DNA from: Conchocele bisecta
Taxonomy: Eukaryota; Mollusca; Bivalvia; Lucinida; Thyasiridae
Direction: 5' to 3'
Assembly (NCBI GenBank): GCA_029237695.1
Contig: CM055266.1
Coordinates: 113,725,370-113,789,369 of the forward strand
Length of the DNA stretch: 64,000 nucleotides
The notes under the pieces: generated by a model
Databases searched by the model: none
Told to the model about the DNA's origin: nothing
Seen by the model: only the letters and a program-made list of their open reading frames with translations
Translations under genes and position numbers: made by a program
Shown: positions 43,616 through 53,766 of the stretch, in pieces
How the letters are laid out: every line of letters begins with the position of its first letter
Numbering within the stretch: the first letter of the stretch is position 1

Positions 43616-43979
43616 CAGAGCCCCAGATAAGGTGCGTATTGGCGTATTTTAAGAAATTATTTTAGCTGAATACGCATTGATTATCACAAGTGGGAGTACA
43701 AAATACACACAGAAATGTGAAAATATGCATTGATTTTCAAATTGAGTAGTGAAAATGCTGTCATAAAGTTGAAAATTCACTTAGTTGAGCTGCAAAAAGC
43801 AAACACTGTTTGCTTTTTGCTGCTTAAATAAATGAATGTTTAAATTGGTTATATTTTTTTTTATCATTTGTTCCCTATTTAGTATTAAATGAAGAAAATC
43901 AATAATCCATTTGTAAAAGTAAAATACGAAATGATTTTGAAATCAGAGGGTATAGTACGCTTTAGACACAAAGGCTCTG
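43616..43979. mobile_element. CAGAGCTCCAG element F, perfect 6-bp duplication
   Basis: TGAGAA lies at 43610-43615 and 43980-43985. The left end is CAGAGCCCCAGATAAGGTGC; the right end has decayed to AAAGGCTCTG. Inner GCAAAAAGCAAACACTGTTT forms the central hairpin. Confidence 0.8.
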
Positions 43980-44325
43980 TGAGAACATCTAGATTGATGA
44001 CTGCCTTGACAATAACAATGACAAAAGTATAAATTGTGATGTTTTATGGTATCCGTGGAAGACCAATTTCATCAAGGGAATTATATTTTCCGAAATCGTG
44101 CTTCTTCAGACGTCATGCTAAGTCAAATACATATAGCGCGATCTCCATTATAACGCGGGTCTCTCGTGGATCCCAAAAAAATATAAAAACAAGAAACGAG
44201 GTAAAGCCACGAAGGCCAGGTTTTTTCCAAGCATGGACACTTGGATAACATATACCCACTTTTTGTAGACTAGATGGCCGTGGCCTGCATGTCGCGCCTT
44301 GGGGCGAGGCATGGACACTAAAACA

Positions 44326-46343
44326 AGAGGGCCATGATGGCCCTAATTCGCTCACCTGACTCCATGAACACCAGAGGAGAATGTGACATTGAGTTCATGT
44401 GTTTTAAAAAAATTGTGCTATTTTTAGATGGCGGTCATCTTGGATTAAGCGATGACTCATTTTACAAAATCTGAAAATGCTTCACCCAGCATCGGCCATG
44501 TGGTTCCTGAGAAAAAGACGTTAAAAATCTTGAATAAATGGACCTTTTGGTGGCCATCATGGATGACATAATCATCCGATTCCGAAAAATATTGCACCAG
44601 AGTGATCGCCTCATTGATACCTTCAATTTGATATATGCCATGACCATATTCAGTCAAAAACAAAATTTGACCCCAATTTGACCCCATGGGCCATGCCCAT
44701 TTTTGACCCCGGGGTCACCATTTTAACAACTTTCAAAGAGCAATGTACATTGATCATTCCTACCAAGTTTCGTTGAAATCCAGTTAGCGGTTCATGAGAA
44801 GAAGATTTTTTAAGAATTTATGCTATTTTTAGACTGCGGCCATCTTGGATTAGCGATGACCTCCATTTTAACAAATCTGAAAAGGCTTCACCCATGGACC
44901 ATAACTTTTAAGTTTGGCTGCCATGGGCCAAGAGGTTCATGTGAAGAAGAATTTTGAAATCTCTAATAAAAGAACGACCTTCTGACATTTCGGCGGCCAT
45001 CTTGGATGACATAACAATCCGATTTCGACAAAAAATGTACCAGAGTGATCGCCTCATTGATACCTTCGATTTGATATATAACATGACCATATTCGGTCAA
45101 AAATAAAATTTGACACCACGGGCCACGCCCATTTTTGACCCCGGGGTCACCATTTTAACAACTTTGAAAGAGCATTGTACATCGATCATTCCTACCATGT
45201 TTCGTCGAAATCCGGCTAGCGGTTCATGAGAAGAAGATTTTTTAAGAATTTATGCAATTTTTAGACGGCGGTCATCTTGGATTAGCGACGACCTCCATTT
45301 TAACAAATCTGAAAAGGCTTCACACATGGACCATAACTTTTAAGTTTGGCTACCATGGGCCAAGCGGTTCATGTGAAGAAGAATTTTGAAATCTCTAATA
45401 AAAGAACGACCTTTTGACCTTTCGGCGGCCATTTTGGATGACATAACAATCCGATTTCGACAGAAAATGCACCAGAGTGATCGCCTCATTGATACCTTCA
45501 ATTTGATATATGACATGACCATATTCGGTCAAAAATAAAATTTGACCCAAATTTGACCCCACGGGCCACGCCCATTTTTGACCCCGGGGTCACCATTTTA
45601 ACAACTTTCAAAGAGCAATGTACATCGATCATTCCTACCAAGTTTCGTCGAAATCCGGCAAGCGGTTCATGAGAAGAAGATTTTTTAAGAATTTATGCTA
45701 TTTTTAGATGGCGGCCATCTTGGATTAACGATGACCTCCATTTTAACAAATCTGAAAAGGCTTCACCCATGGACCATAACTTTTAAGTTTGGCTACCATG
45801 GGCCAAGCGGTTCATGTGAAGAAGAATTTTGAAATCTCTAATAAAAGAACGACATTTTGACCTTTCGGCGGCCATCTTGGATGACATAACAATCCGATTT
45901 CGACAAAAAATGCACCAGAGTGATCGCCTCATTGATACCTTCAATTTGATATATGAAATGACCATATTCAGTCAAAAATAAAATTTGACCCCAATTTGAC
46001 CCCACGGGCCACGCCCATTTTTGACCCCAGGGTCACCATTTTAACAACTTTGAAAGAGCAATGTACATCGATCATTCCTACCAAGTTTTGTCGAAATCCG
46101 GTTGGCGGTTCTTGAGAAGAAGATTTTTTAAGAATTTGTGCTATTTTTAGACGGCGGCCATCTTGGATTACGTAATGACGTCATTTTAACAATTTTGTAA
46201 TCCCCCTACCTAAGGACCATGACCATGAAGGTTGGTGACTATAGACCCAATGGTTACCGAGGAGAAGACGTTTGAAAATGTTCACGGACGACGGACACAT
46301 TGCGGTAACAATAGCTCACATGAGCTTCGCTCAGGTGAGCTAA
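44326..46343 (+). repeat. second array with units of about 430 bp, one unit longer
   Basis: It starts AGAGGGCCATGATGGCCCT and ends with the AGCTCAC / GTGAGCT hairpin and CTAA, as at 32560-34163. Unit markers are at about 44427, 44832, 45264, 45717 and 46150. Each unit carries a 60-codon open frame starting MVMSYIKLK or a variant on the minus strand. This open frame is a property of the repeat and not a gene. Confidence 0.75.
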
Positions 46344-47330
46344 AAATAGATATAGTAGATGGAAAAACTTTACCGAAAAAACTTTAACCAGTCACACGGA
46401 CGTACGGACGGACGGACAGACGTATGCCAAAATGCCGACAATATCGCGCTTTCCGCAAGCGGGTGCGACAATGATGATAAACACCCATGTGAAGTATCAA
46501 GGTAATGGGTGAAGCAGTTGTAGAGATATAGTACACTAAAAAACTTTAACAAATAAATTCAAAGTAATTTGACCTTGACATTGCGCACAGGGGCCGCACG
46601 GTTGTGGGTTAGAATGAAAATATGGACGATGATAAACACCCATGTGAAGTTTCAAGGTAATGGGTGAAGCAGTTGCAGAGATATAGTACAGGAAAAAACT
46701 TTAACAAATAAATTCAAAGTAATTTGACCTTGACATTGCGCACAGGGGCCGCACGGTTGGGGGTTAGAATGAAAATATGGACGATGATAAACACCCATGT
46801 GAAGTTTCAAGGTAATGGGCGAAGCAGTTGCAGAGATATAGTACAACGAAAAAGTTTTAACCAAAATATTTAACCAGACGTACGTTAAAAAGTTAATGTT
46901 GAAAATGGCTAAGTCAATTACGTAGAAATAATAGGTGAAGGTAAAAAAATGGTCACATGTTGGATAGTTGTATGTGGTAGGCACCCCTTGGTTATGAAGC
47001 TGTGAAAGTTTGGTGATCCTAGGTGGTACAGTACCAAAGAAATGGACTTAAACACGAAAACTTAACATTGAAAAAGCGAAAACTTAACATTGAAAATGGA
47101 AAATTGAAAATTGAAGTCGACTGCGCGGAAAAAATGGGTCAAGTTAAAAAAAAGGTAACATGTTGGATAGTGATATGTGGTGGGCACCCCTTGATTATGA
47201 AGCTGTGAAAGTTTGGTGGTCCTAGGTGGTATAGTAATAAAGAAATGGACTGAAACACGAAAACTTAACATTGATTGTGGACGCCGCCCGCCGGCCCGGC
47301 TTTCGCCAATCCAATAGCCTGGATTTTTTT
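46344..47330 (+). repeat. composite array: 155-157 bp units then about 205-bp pair
   Basis: A (CGGA)n tract and hairpin (CGCGCTTTCCGCAAGCGGG) at about 46390-46470 are followed by GATGATAAACACCCATGTGA at 46473, 46628 and 46783. A different pair of units follows with CATGTTGGATAGTTGTATGT near 46957 and 47160. Each unit of the first type has TTTGACCTTGACATTGCG. Confidence 0.65.
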
Positions 47331-48200
47331 TCAAAAAACCTGGCTAAAAAATAGAGAAAAAAGAAGAAACGCGATGTTTGTCACAGTCATCAAAGTACAA
47401 CTACCGCGCATGTCATACCGGGTTTAGAAGGTTCTTGAACCAGTTCCCACATTTCAATATAAGATGACTACCGCTTTTTGTCACCAAGTAATGTCAATGT
47501 TAGGAGTCATATATCCGTGTTAACACATAATTGTCGCTAATAAATGGTTGTGTGTTCATTCGCCTTTCTCTATTTTACTCGACAGGTGTAATATTTAGCG
47601 TTCTATAAATAGACTGACCATGTTTGTGTGCAATCTGAAACAATACATTCAACATTATCTGGGTATGGGATCACGTGGTCTATTGTTTACACTGCCGCCC
47701 ACGGCAATCATGTCTCGCGTAAATTGTAAATTTTGTTCATCAATATGACTGTTGCGGTGTAAACAATAGATCATGTGACCCCACATCCTGAGATTATGCA
47801 CATATCAACAGCTAATCGTCCGCATGAATAGGCAGGACACGTGACCATTATTTATTATCAATTAATCCTTTTAAGCGCCTGTTGATCTCGAGCAGTATAC
47901 ATTGTAATAAGCGTCTGTCTATCGCGAGCATTATACAACGTAATAAGCATGATTTTTTAAATAACTTATGTTTAATACATTAATACAAGTTTGTATGTCA
48001 TAGTCATAATTAATAATTACTTTAACTTCTGTTCAAATGACATGATTTTATATGGGTCCGTTGCTAATGGAATTCCCGCAATAGTTGGTAACCGAAATGC
48101 AGATGATACCAGTACCCGTGCATGTCCCAAAATTTTATAACGCGATCGAATTTGAAATCTTGGACCCCGACCATCTCATTATAATGGAGCTGCAGTGTAC
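47331..48200. other. no gene; foldback at about 47667-47785
   Basis: CACGTGGTCTATTGTTTACA and TGTAAACAATAGATCATGTG are inverted across about 70 bp. The rest of this intron part shows nothing recognisable. Confidence 0.5.
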
Positions 48201-48357
48201 CTTTATCCTTGTTCTGTGTATCGTGTACGATCTTCAGTTTGTTCAGGTTAAGCAGTATAGAGTAGACGGACTGGCGAATCGGACGGTACAGGTCAATACT
48301 GGTGGGCAGCTCTCGACTCGTCTCATCTTCCAGGGTCACCACCATCTTTATCTCGCC
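48201..48357 (-). CDS. FAM120A: FAM120A-like, G-E-I-K / L-Y-R-P-I-R-Q exon
   Basis: The acceptor is TATGTCTGGTGCAG and the donor GTACAC. It starts in phase 0 and leaves one base. GEIKMVVTLEDETSRELPTS aligns with vertebrate G-E-I-K-I-A-V-S-I-E-D-E-A-N-K-D-L-P-P. IDLYRPIRQSVYSILLNLNK aligns with L-Y-R-P-V-R-Q-Y-V-Y-G-V-L-F-S-L. The open frame continues past the donor for about 45 codons, but those codons lack similarity, and only the GTACAC donor matches the phase of the next exon. Confidence 0.96.
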
Positions 48358-48479
48358 CTGCACCAGACATAGATATACGTGACAAGCCAGGAGATTTGCA
48401 CCCAAGAAGATGTGTTATGAAAACTATGTACAACAACAGTGCTGGAGGTCACAATATACACCCGTCGAGGCATGGTCAA

Positions 48480-49250
48480 TGAAGGGCTACAAGAGGCCCA
48501 AAAAGGCCACTATCGCTTGAAATCTATAATAAAAAATATGACCTTTTGACCTTTCGCAGACCATCATGAGTAATCGTCTCCTCAATACCTTTGATTTGAT
48601 ATATAACATGACCATATTTGGTAAAACGTGAAATATAACCTCTTTTTAACCCCCCACCCACTCCCATTTTTGAGCCCTGGGTCATCATTTTAACAAATTT
48701 AAAAGAGTATCGACTATCGTTCATTCCTGCCAAGTTTTGTGGAAATCGGTCTGGTGGTTCGTGAGATTTTTTAAGATGTTCTATGGTGGCCATCTTAGAT
48801 TATGCGACTACCTCAATTCTAACAAATATAAAAAGGCTTCACACACGGGCCATAACTGTGAAGTTTGGTCAGCATCGGCCAAGCAGTTCACGAGAAGACG
48901 TTTGAAAACAATGTTTTGGCGGTCATCTTGGATGACGTAATTATCCGACTACTTGACCCCACCCCCCTACCCCGGCGGCACCCATTTTTGATCACGGCGT
49001 CATTATTTTAACGAGCATGGACTATCAATAATTCCTGCCAAGTTTCATCGAAATCAGTCTGGCGGTTTGTGACAATATTTTTTAATAATACTAGCTACTT
49101 TTGGAAACTTGTGGTCAAGTGGACATCTATAATATGCAACAACATCCATTTTTACAAATCTGAAAAGGAGTAACGCATAGACCATTCCTGCAAAGTTTCG
49201 TCAACATCAGTCAAGCAGTTCAGAAGATGTCGTGAAAAAATGTTGAAGAC
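48480..49250 (+). repeat. diverged relative of the 430-bp array
   Basis: GGTGGCCATCTTAGATTATG, GGCGGTCATCTTGGATGACG and TTTCATCGAAATCAGTCTGG are recognisable variants of the 430-bp unit. No clean ends are visible. Confidence 0.5.
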
Positions 49251-49251
49251 G

Positions 49252-49615
49252 GTTGATTGATTGGTGTTTAACGGCCTATCAACAGCTAAGGTCATTTAAG
49301 GCCGGGCCAACAGGTTCAATCCCGTATTTAACCTGCTGCATTGAGGGGAAAATCCCAAAATCAGAACAAAATATTTTACATCAAACTTTTTTTAAATATA
49401 TTCAGCCCTGAAATTAGAAGAACCCGACTTGGTGCCAGGTCCATACCGCACCAAAGCCACTTGGCACCTTCCCCTTAAACGTAATAGTATTACGAATACA
49501 TGTAATCATATTACACAGAAAAGGGTATAACCAGATTTAACACTCGCATACTCGCATACAAGAAAGCCAAATACATACATGAGGGCCAAACCAGGTCTCC
49601 GTTCGAGACACCGGC
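49252..49615 (-). mobile_element. SINE-1, nearly full length
   Basis: GTGTTTAACGGCCTATCAAC, CAGCCCTGAAATTAGAAGAA and GAGGGCCAAACCAGGTCTCC are in order; the head end is diverged. Confidence 0.65.
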
Positions 49616-49927
49616 AAAGATGAACTCCAGTGGATTGGAAATAGCACGTATTTTTTATCGCAAGATGTGGACTGAACCCACAACCTCCAGATTTGAGAAC
49701 CAATATTGTACCACATGCATATAAACCCATCCCTACTTTAAGGTAAAATGAGTAAAATGAACTTGGTGCATACCCGAGTAAAAGTGAAAGTGTTTTAGGT
49801 CCGAGCAACAGCTAAGTTCTTGTAGAAACGGGACCTCGGTTTCATGTCTCATCCGAAGGAACATAGTGATGGGAATAATATGAAAGTATTTTTACGACTA
49901 GAGGAAGGATTGAACTCGCCACCTCTG

Positions 49928-50215
49928 TAGCTGATTTCACCAACTTTGCAAAGTATACTTATCTAGCAAAGTATATTTTCAATTTGAGGATAAATTTATT
50001 AATTTTTATTATACTGAATTTATTACATTTCACAGCCATTTTGACTGTGATAATGTAATACATTCAGTATAATAATTCTGCATACTTTTAATCATCAAAT
50101 ATATGCAGTCGTTAGTTCTATATGAAATAATGCATTTCGGGGAAAATAAATGATTACTCCCTCAAAGTATACTTTGCTAGATAAGTATACTTTGCAATTT
50201 TGATGAAATCGGCTA
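49928..50215. mobile_element. family C foldback inside SINE-2
   Basis: TAGCTGATTTCACCAACT and ATGAAATCGGCTA are flanked by CTG at 49925-49927 and 50216-50218. Confidence 0.8.
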
Positions 50216-50238
50216 CTGGTGTTGTAGTCAGGTGTCCT

Positions 50239-51760
50239 GGGGCCCGTTTCACTAAACATTGTACGATAACTAGATAGCCGCGGCCTGCATGTCGCGCCTT
50301 GGGGCGAGGCATGGACACTAAAAAAGAATTCCGCCACGGAAGCGGTATCGCGCCTGCCGAGGCATTCGATCGTGAACATTACAAGTAAATAAATGACATT
50401 AACCTGGATAATTTGGATGTGGGGGTGTGTATAATGAAGCATCATCCATAGACAAACATTGATGTGAAATATTATCAAAGTCTGGCAAGGGGTTAAAGAG
50501 ATATTGTGAAAAAACAATAACTAACGCATTTCTGTTACAAAACCGGTGAACATTACAAGTAAATAAATGACCTTAAGAATTTGGATGTGGGGGTGTGCGT
50601 AATTAAGCATCATCCCTAGACAAACATTGATGTGAAATATTATCAAAGTCTGGCAAGGGGTTAAAGAGATATTGTGAAAAACGCATTTTTGTTACAAAAC
50701 CGGTGAACATTACAAGTAAATAAATGACCTTGACCTTCAGAATTTGGATGTGGGGTGTGCGTAATGAAGCATCATCCATAGACAAACATTGATGTGAAAT
50801 ATTATGAAAGTCTGGCAAGGGGTTAAAAGAGATATTGTGAAAAACAAGAACTTACGCATTTCTGTTACAAAAGTGGTGAACATTACAAGTAAATAAATGA
50901 CCTTGACCTTCATAATTTGGATGTGGGGGTGTGCGTAATGAAGCATCATCTCTAGACAAACATTGATGTGAAATATTATGAAAGTCTGGCAAGGGGTTAA
51001 AGAGATATTATGAAAAACAATAACTTAACGCATTTCTGTTACAAAACCGGTGAACATTACAAGTAAATAAATGACCTTGACCTTCAGAATTTGGATGTGG
51101 GGGTGTGCGTAATGAAGCATCATCCCATGACAAACATTGATATAAAATATTATCAAAGTCTGGCAAGGGGTTAAAGAGATATTGTGAAAAAACAATAACT
51201 TTTAACGCATTTCTGTTACAAAACTGGTGGACATTACAAGTAAATAAATGACCTTGACCTTCAGAATTTGGATGTGGGGGTGTGCGTAATGAAGCATCAT
51301 CCCATGACAAACATTGATATGAAATATTATCAAAGTCTGGCAAGGGGTTAAAGAGATATTGTGAAAAAACAATAACTTCCAAGTATTTGCCTTACAAAAA
51401 AAACGGACGACACCGGAAAAAGCGCCGACTATAGTCACGCCTCTGCTAAAGCAGGCGCGACAAAAAGAGATATAGTATAACGAAAAATTTAACCAAAAAA
51501 CTTTAACCGGACACACGTACGACTATATCGCGCTTTCCGCAAGCTGGTGCGACAAAAACGGTTGTACGATGATATATATTTTGTTACCTGGTACATTGAT
51601 TTTGTTATCTAATGCTTACTACCTACATCATTATAAGTCATTATATATGAACAAATCCACCCAAGGTTTCACAAAACATGCTGATAATATGAATGTTGTT
51701 GCAAGTTTTAGTTCTGCATGTATTAACTTCTTAGTCGTATAACGTTTAGCGAAACGGGCC
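50239..51760. mobile_element. family D-like element split by an array
   Basis: GGGGCCCGTTTCACTAAAC at 50239 and ACGTTTAGCGAAACGGGCC ending at 51760 are the two termini. The array 50269-51557 fills the middle. Confidence 0.65.
50269..51557 (+). repeat. pearl-like array, six units of 157-178 bp
   Basis: Units begin GAACATTACAAGTAAATAAA (or GGACATTACAAG) at 50373, 50548, 50705, 50878, 51052 and 51230. Most contain ATGACCTTGACCTTCAG. It is followed by ACGGACGACACCGG and two hairpin ends, CGCCTCTGCTAAAGCAGGCG and CGCGCTTTCCGCAAGCTGG. A GCATGTCGCGCCTTGGGGCG hairpin opens it. Confidence 0.75.
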
Positions 51761-51898
51761 TCTGACCCCTAGTCCACAACCCATCCCTAGGCGGGGACTG
51801 AACTCAGAACCTCCAGATGTGAAGCCGAATGCTGTACTGCAAACATATAACCGCTTCCGGAATTACAGGTGAAACGAGTTGGCGAACTCGGTGCATAC

Positions 51899-52030
51899 AT
51901 GCGACAGGACTTGGTAGATCCAGGGTGACATCTGAGCCTTCTGGTGGCGCTCGCTGGCAATCCACATGATCTCCGGTGACACAGGCGGCATCTCCACCTC
52001 CTGACCCTTTACCTTCGTCTTCACACCACC
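51899..52030 (-). CDS. FAM120A: FAM120A-like, V-S-P-E-I exon
   Basis: The acceptor is GTGTCGTGTGCAG and the donor GTATGC. It is phase 0 at both ends, 44 residues. GGVKTKVKGQEVEMPPVSPE, then IMWIASERHQKAQMSPWIYQ and VLSH. The second half aligns with vertebrate V-A-P-E-V-L-R-V-A-E-H-R-H-K-K-G-L-M-Y-P-Y-I-F-H-V-L-T-K. The frame stays open to a TAA 15 codons beyond the donor, but splicing at GTATGC joins VLSH directly to GEIK, as in vertebrates. Confidence 0.95.
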
Positions 52031-52045
52031 CTGCACACGACACAC

Positions 52046-52289
52046 ATGTGGCTGTGACTGGAGAAATGGGGCTTACTGGTTATGCGACCAGTGTAGATCC
52101 AGATCAGCCTGTGCATCCGCAGTCTGATCAGGATCTGCACTGTTCGACATTCCATCAATGAAACACCAGTGATGCTTCTAAAAAGCAATATCTATAGATC
52201 GGTGTCGGGGCTACAGGAGTGTGCTATTTGATCAGGAGGTACACTGGTCACGTATCCAATATGCCCCATTTCTCCAGTCACTGCCACAT
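52046..52289. mobile_element. family A element abutting a splice acceptor
   Basis: TGTGGCTGTGACTGGAGAAA at the left and TTTCTCCAGTCACTGCCACA at the right. Its left edge is only 15 bp from exon 51899-52030. On the gene strand its pyrimidine-rich end (CCCCATTTCTCCAGTCACAG) precedes the acceptor. Confidence 0.8.
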
Positions 52290-52475
52290 ATGAGACACGC
52301 CATGCGATTTTGTACCCAAGAATATGTGTGATATCTCATGAAAAATGTTCACAAAAATTATGACATTTTCCATAAATGATGTAGACAATTGATGACATTT
52401 TCGTCATCTTTCGACGTCATTTACAGAAGATTTCAGTTTCTGTAAATATGTTTAATGAAAAACCTCTCATTTTCC
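52290..52475. mobile_element. family K, partial
   Basis: GAGACACGCCATGCGATTTT and CTTTCGACGTCATTTACAG are present; the right terminus is lost. Confidence 0.5.
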
Positions 52476-52643
52476 CAAATACGGGCACAGCTAGTGATCA
52501 ATCTGCAGTGCCAACAACAACGGCAATAAATAACAGAAATTCTGCATTTTCTCTAAAAACTGCCAATAAAATATTCTACAAACAGAAGAGAATGTGGCGT
52601 GTTGGCACACAAATTCACCAGGGGCAGATTGGAAAAAATCCAG

Positions 52644-52947
52644 TAGCCTATTTCACCAACATTGCAAAGCATACTTGTCTAGCAAAGTATACTTTGAGGG
52701 AGTAATTATTTATTTTTCCCAAAATGCATTATTTCATATAGAACTAACGACTGCATATTATTTGATGATTCAAAGTATGCAGAATTATTATACTGAATTT
52801 ATTACATTATCACAGCCAAAATGGCTGTGATAATGTAATCAATTCAGTATAATAAAACTTAATAAATTTATCCATAAATTGAAAATTTCTACCTCAAAGT
52901 ATACTTTGCTAGATAAGTATACTTTGCAATGTTGATGAAATCGGCTA
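52644..52947. mobile_element. family C foldback
   Basis: TAGCCTATTTCACCAACA and ATGAAATCGGCTA are the ends. The left flank is CAG and the right GAG. The centre is CACAGCCAAAATGGCTGTG. Confidence 0.75.
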
Positions 52948-53303
52948 GAGGAAACGTCTTAACCGGATCCGGACACAAACACACATTCCAAATACTAAAT
53001 AGCTCCCGGCTCCACCAGACCAGGGGCAATTAAAATAACATTCAAACAGAGTGTGATTCTTTCCAAACATTTTAGAGTGCGTCGTGCCTAGATTTCAGAT
53101 CCTAGGAGAAAATATTATTGTTTTGGCACATTTTTCATTATCAGCGATCCTGTACAAATAGATCAATGTCTGTTACACACAGCTTGAAATTGAATCAACA
53201 CAAAACAAAACTCAGCCCAGTCCAGTCACTGCTCCAACATATGCAAGTATAACACCATAAAAGAAGTTAGTCGCACGCGAGATGCGCAGCGTCAATACAT
53301 TAC

Positions 53304-53383
53304 CTGTTTCATGCGTCTGTTCATTTCTAGTCCACGGTTCATGTGTGGTGATGGAACGTGCACAGACATCAAGGGTGGCAAAC
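53304..53383 (-). CDS. FAM120A: FAM120A-like, short linker exon
   Basis: The acceptor is TGCCTCGTTGTAG and the donor GTAATG. Two bases (GT) complete a glycine with G from exon 62686-62792, then 26 residues follow: LPPLMSVHVPSPHMNRGLEM and NRRMKQ. The sequence is a Pro/Met-rich linker just before the conserved V-S-P-E block. Vertebrate FAM120A has a long, poorly conserved linker here, including an L-P-P-V motif. Phase agreement on both sides supports the exon. Confidence 0.88.
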
Positions 53384-53489
53384 CTACAACGAGGCACAAC
53401 AACAACATATAAACAGATCCAACTGTTCTTAAGAAAACGGAAAATAAACACATTTTCTTGATGAATTTATTTCAAATGCTAGAATTATA

Positions 53490-53575
53490 AGGAAAAATGG
53501 CCTTTTTGTGGAATTTATCGGGGTATAAACTTGGAAAAGTCACGGGAATACTGGACGAAGGCCGGAACATTACTA
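53490..53575. mobile_element. half copy of the palindrome at 31061-31222
   Basis: TGGCCTTTTTGTGGAATTTA and GGGAATACTGGACGAAGGCC match one arm. The preceding ATTATAAGG and the flank TTCTTGATGAATTTATTTCA also match the other locus. Confidence 0.6.
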
Positions 53576-53766
53576 TAATAAACAGATCCAAGCAACTTAA
53601 CTATTTCACCCCTCCGTAACTGACGAGATGGATTCTTCGAGGTTAATTCCATCAATCAGGAAAGGGACATTTTTAACTAGATTGGTCAGTAAGCGAGGCT
53701 TACGGAATACCCCCCGCGTGGGCCCAGGTACCCCTAAAATATGTAAAAATTTCCAAGTGTGTGGGC

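Larger units (their letters stand above)
49788..51805 (-). mobile_element. SINE-2 spread over 2 kb by nested insertions
   Basis: Fragments 49788-49924, 50219-50238 and 51761-51805 join to GTTTTAGGTCCGAGCAACAG ... GAACTCGCCACCTC ... GTAGTCAGGTGTCC ... CTAGTCCACAACCCATCC. This is the same order as the intact SINE-2 at 18660-18862. Family C and family D elements, the latter itself split by an array, lie between. Confidence 0.7.

Noticed and set aside
44908..45965. Repeated 60-codon minus-strand ORFs starting MVMSYIKLK or variants
   Set aside because: One occurs in each 430-bp array unit and also at 33162 and 33594. They have no codon bias or domain that I recognise, so I treat them as a property of the repeat.
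48064..48200. Extension of exon 48201-48357 to the end of its open frame
   Set aside because: The extra codons show no similarity to the family, and only splicing at GTACAC keeps phase with exon 41788-42058.
51863..51898. Extension of exon 51899-52030 to its TAA as a C terminus
   Set aside because: The GTATGC donor joins it in phase 0 to exon 48201-48357, reproducing the conserved order of the family.
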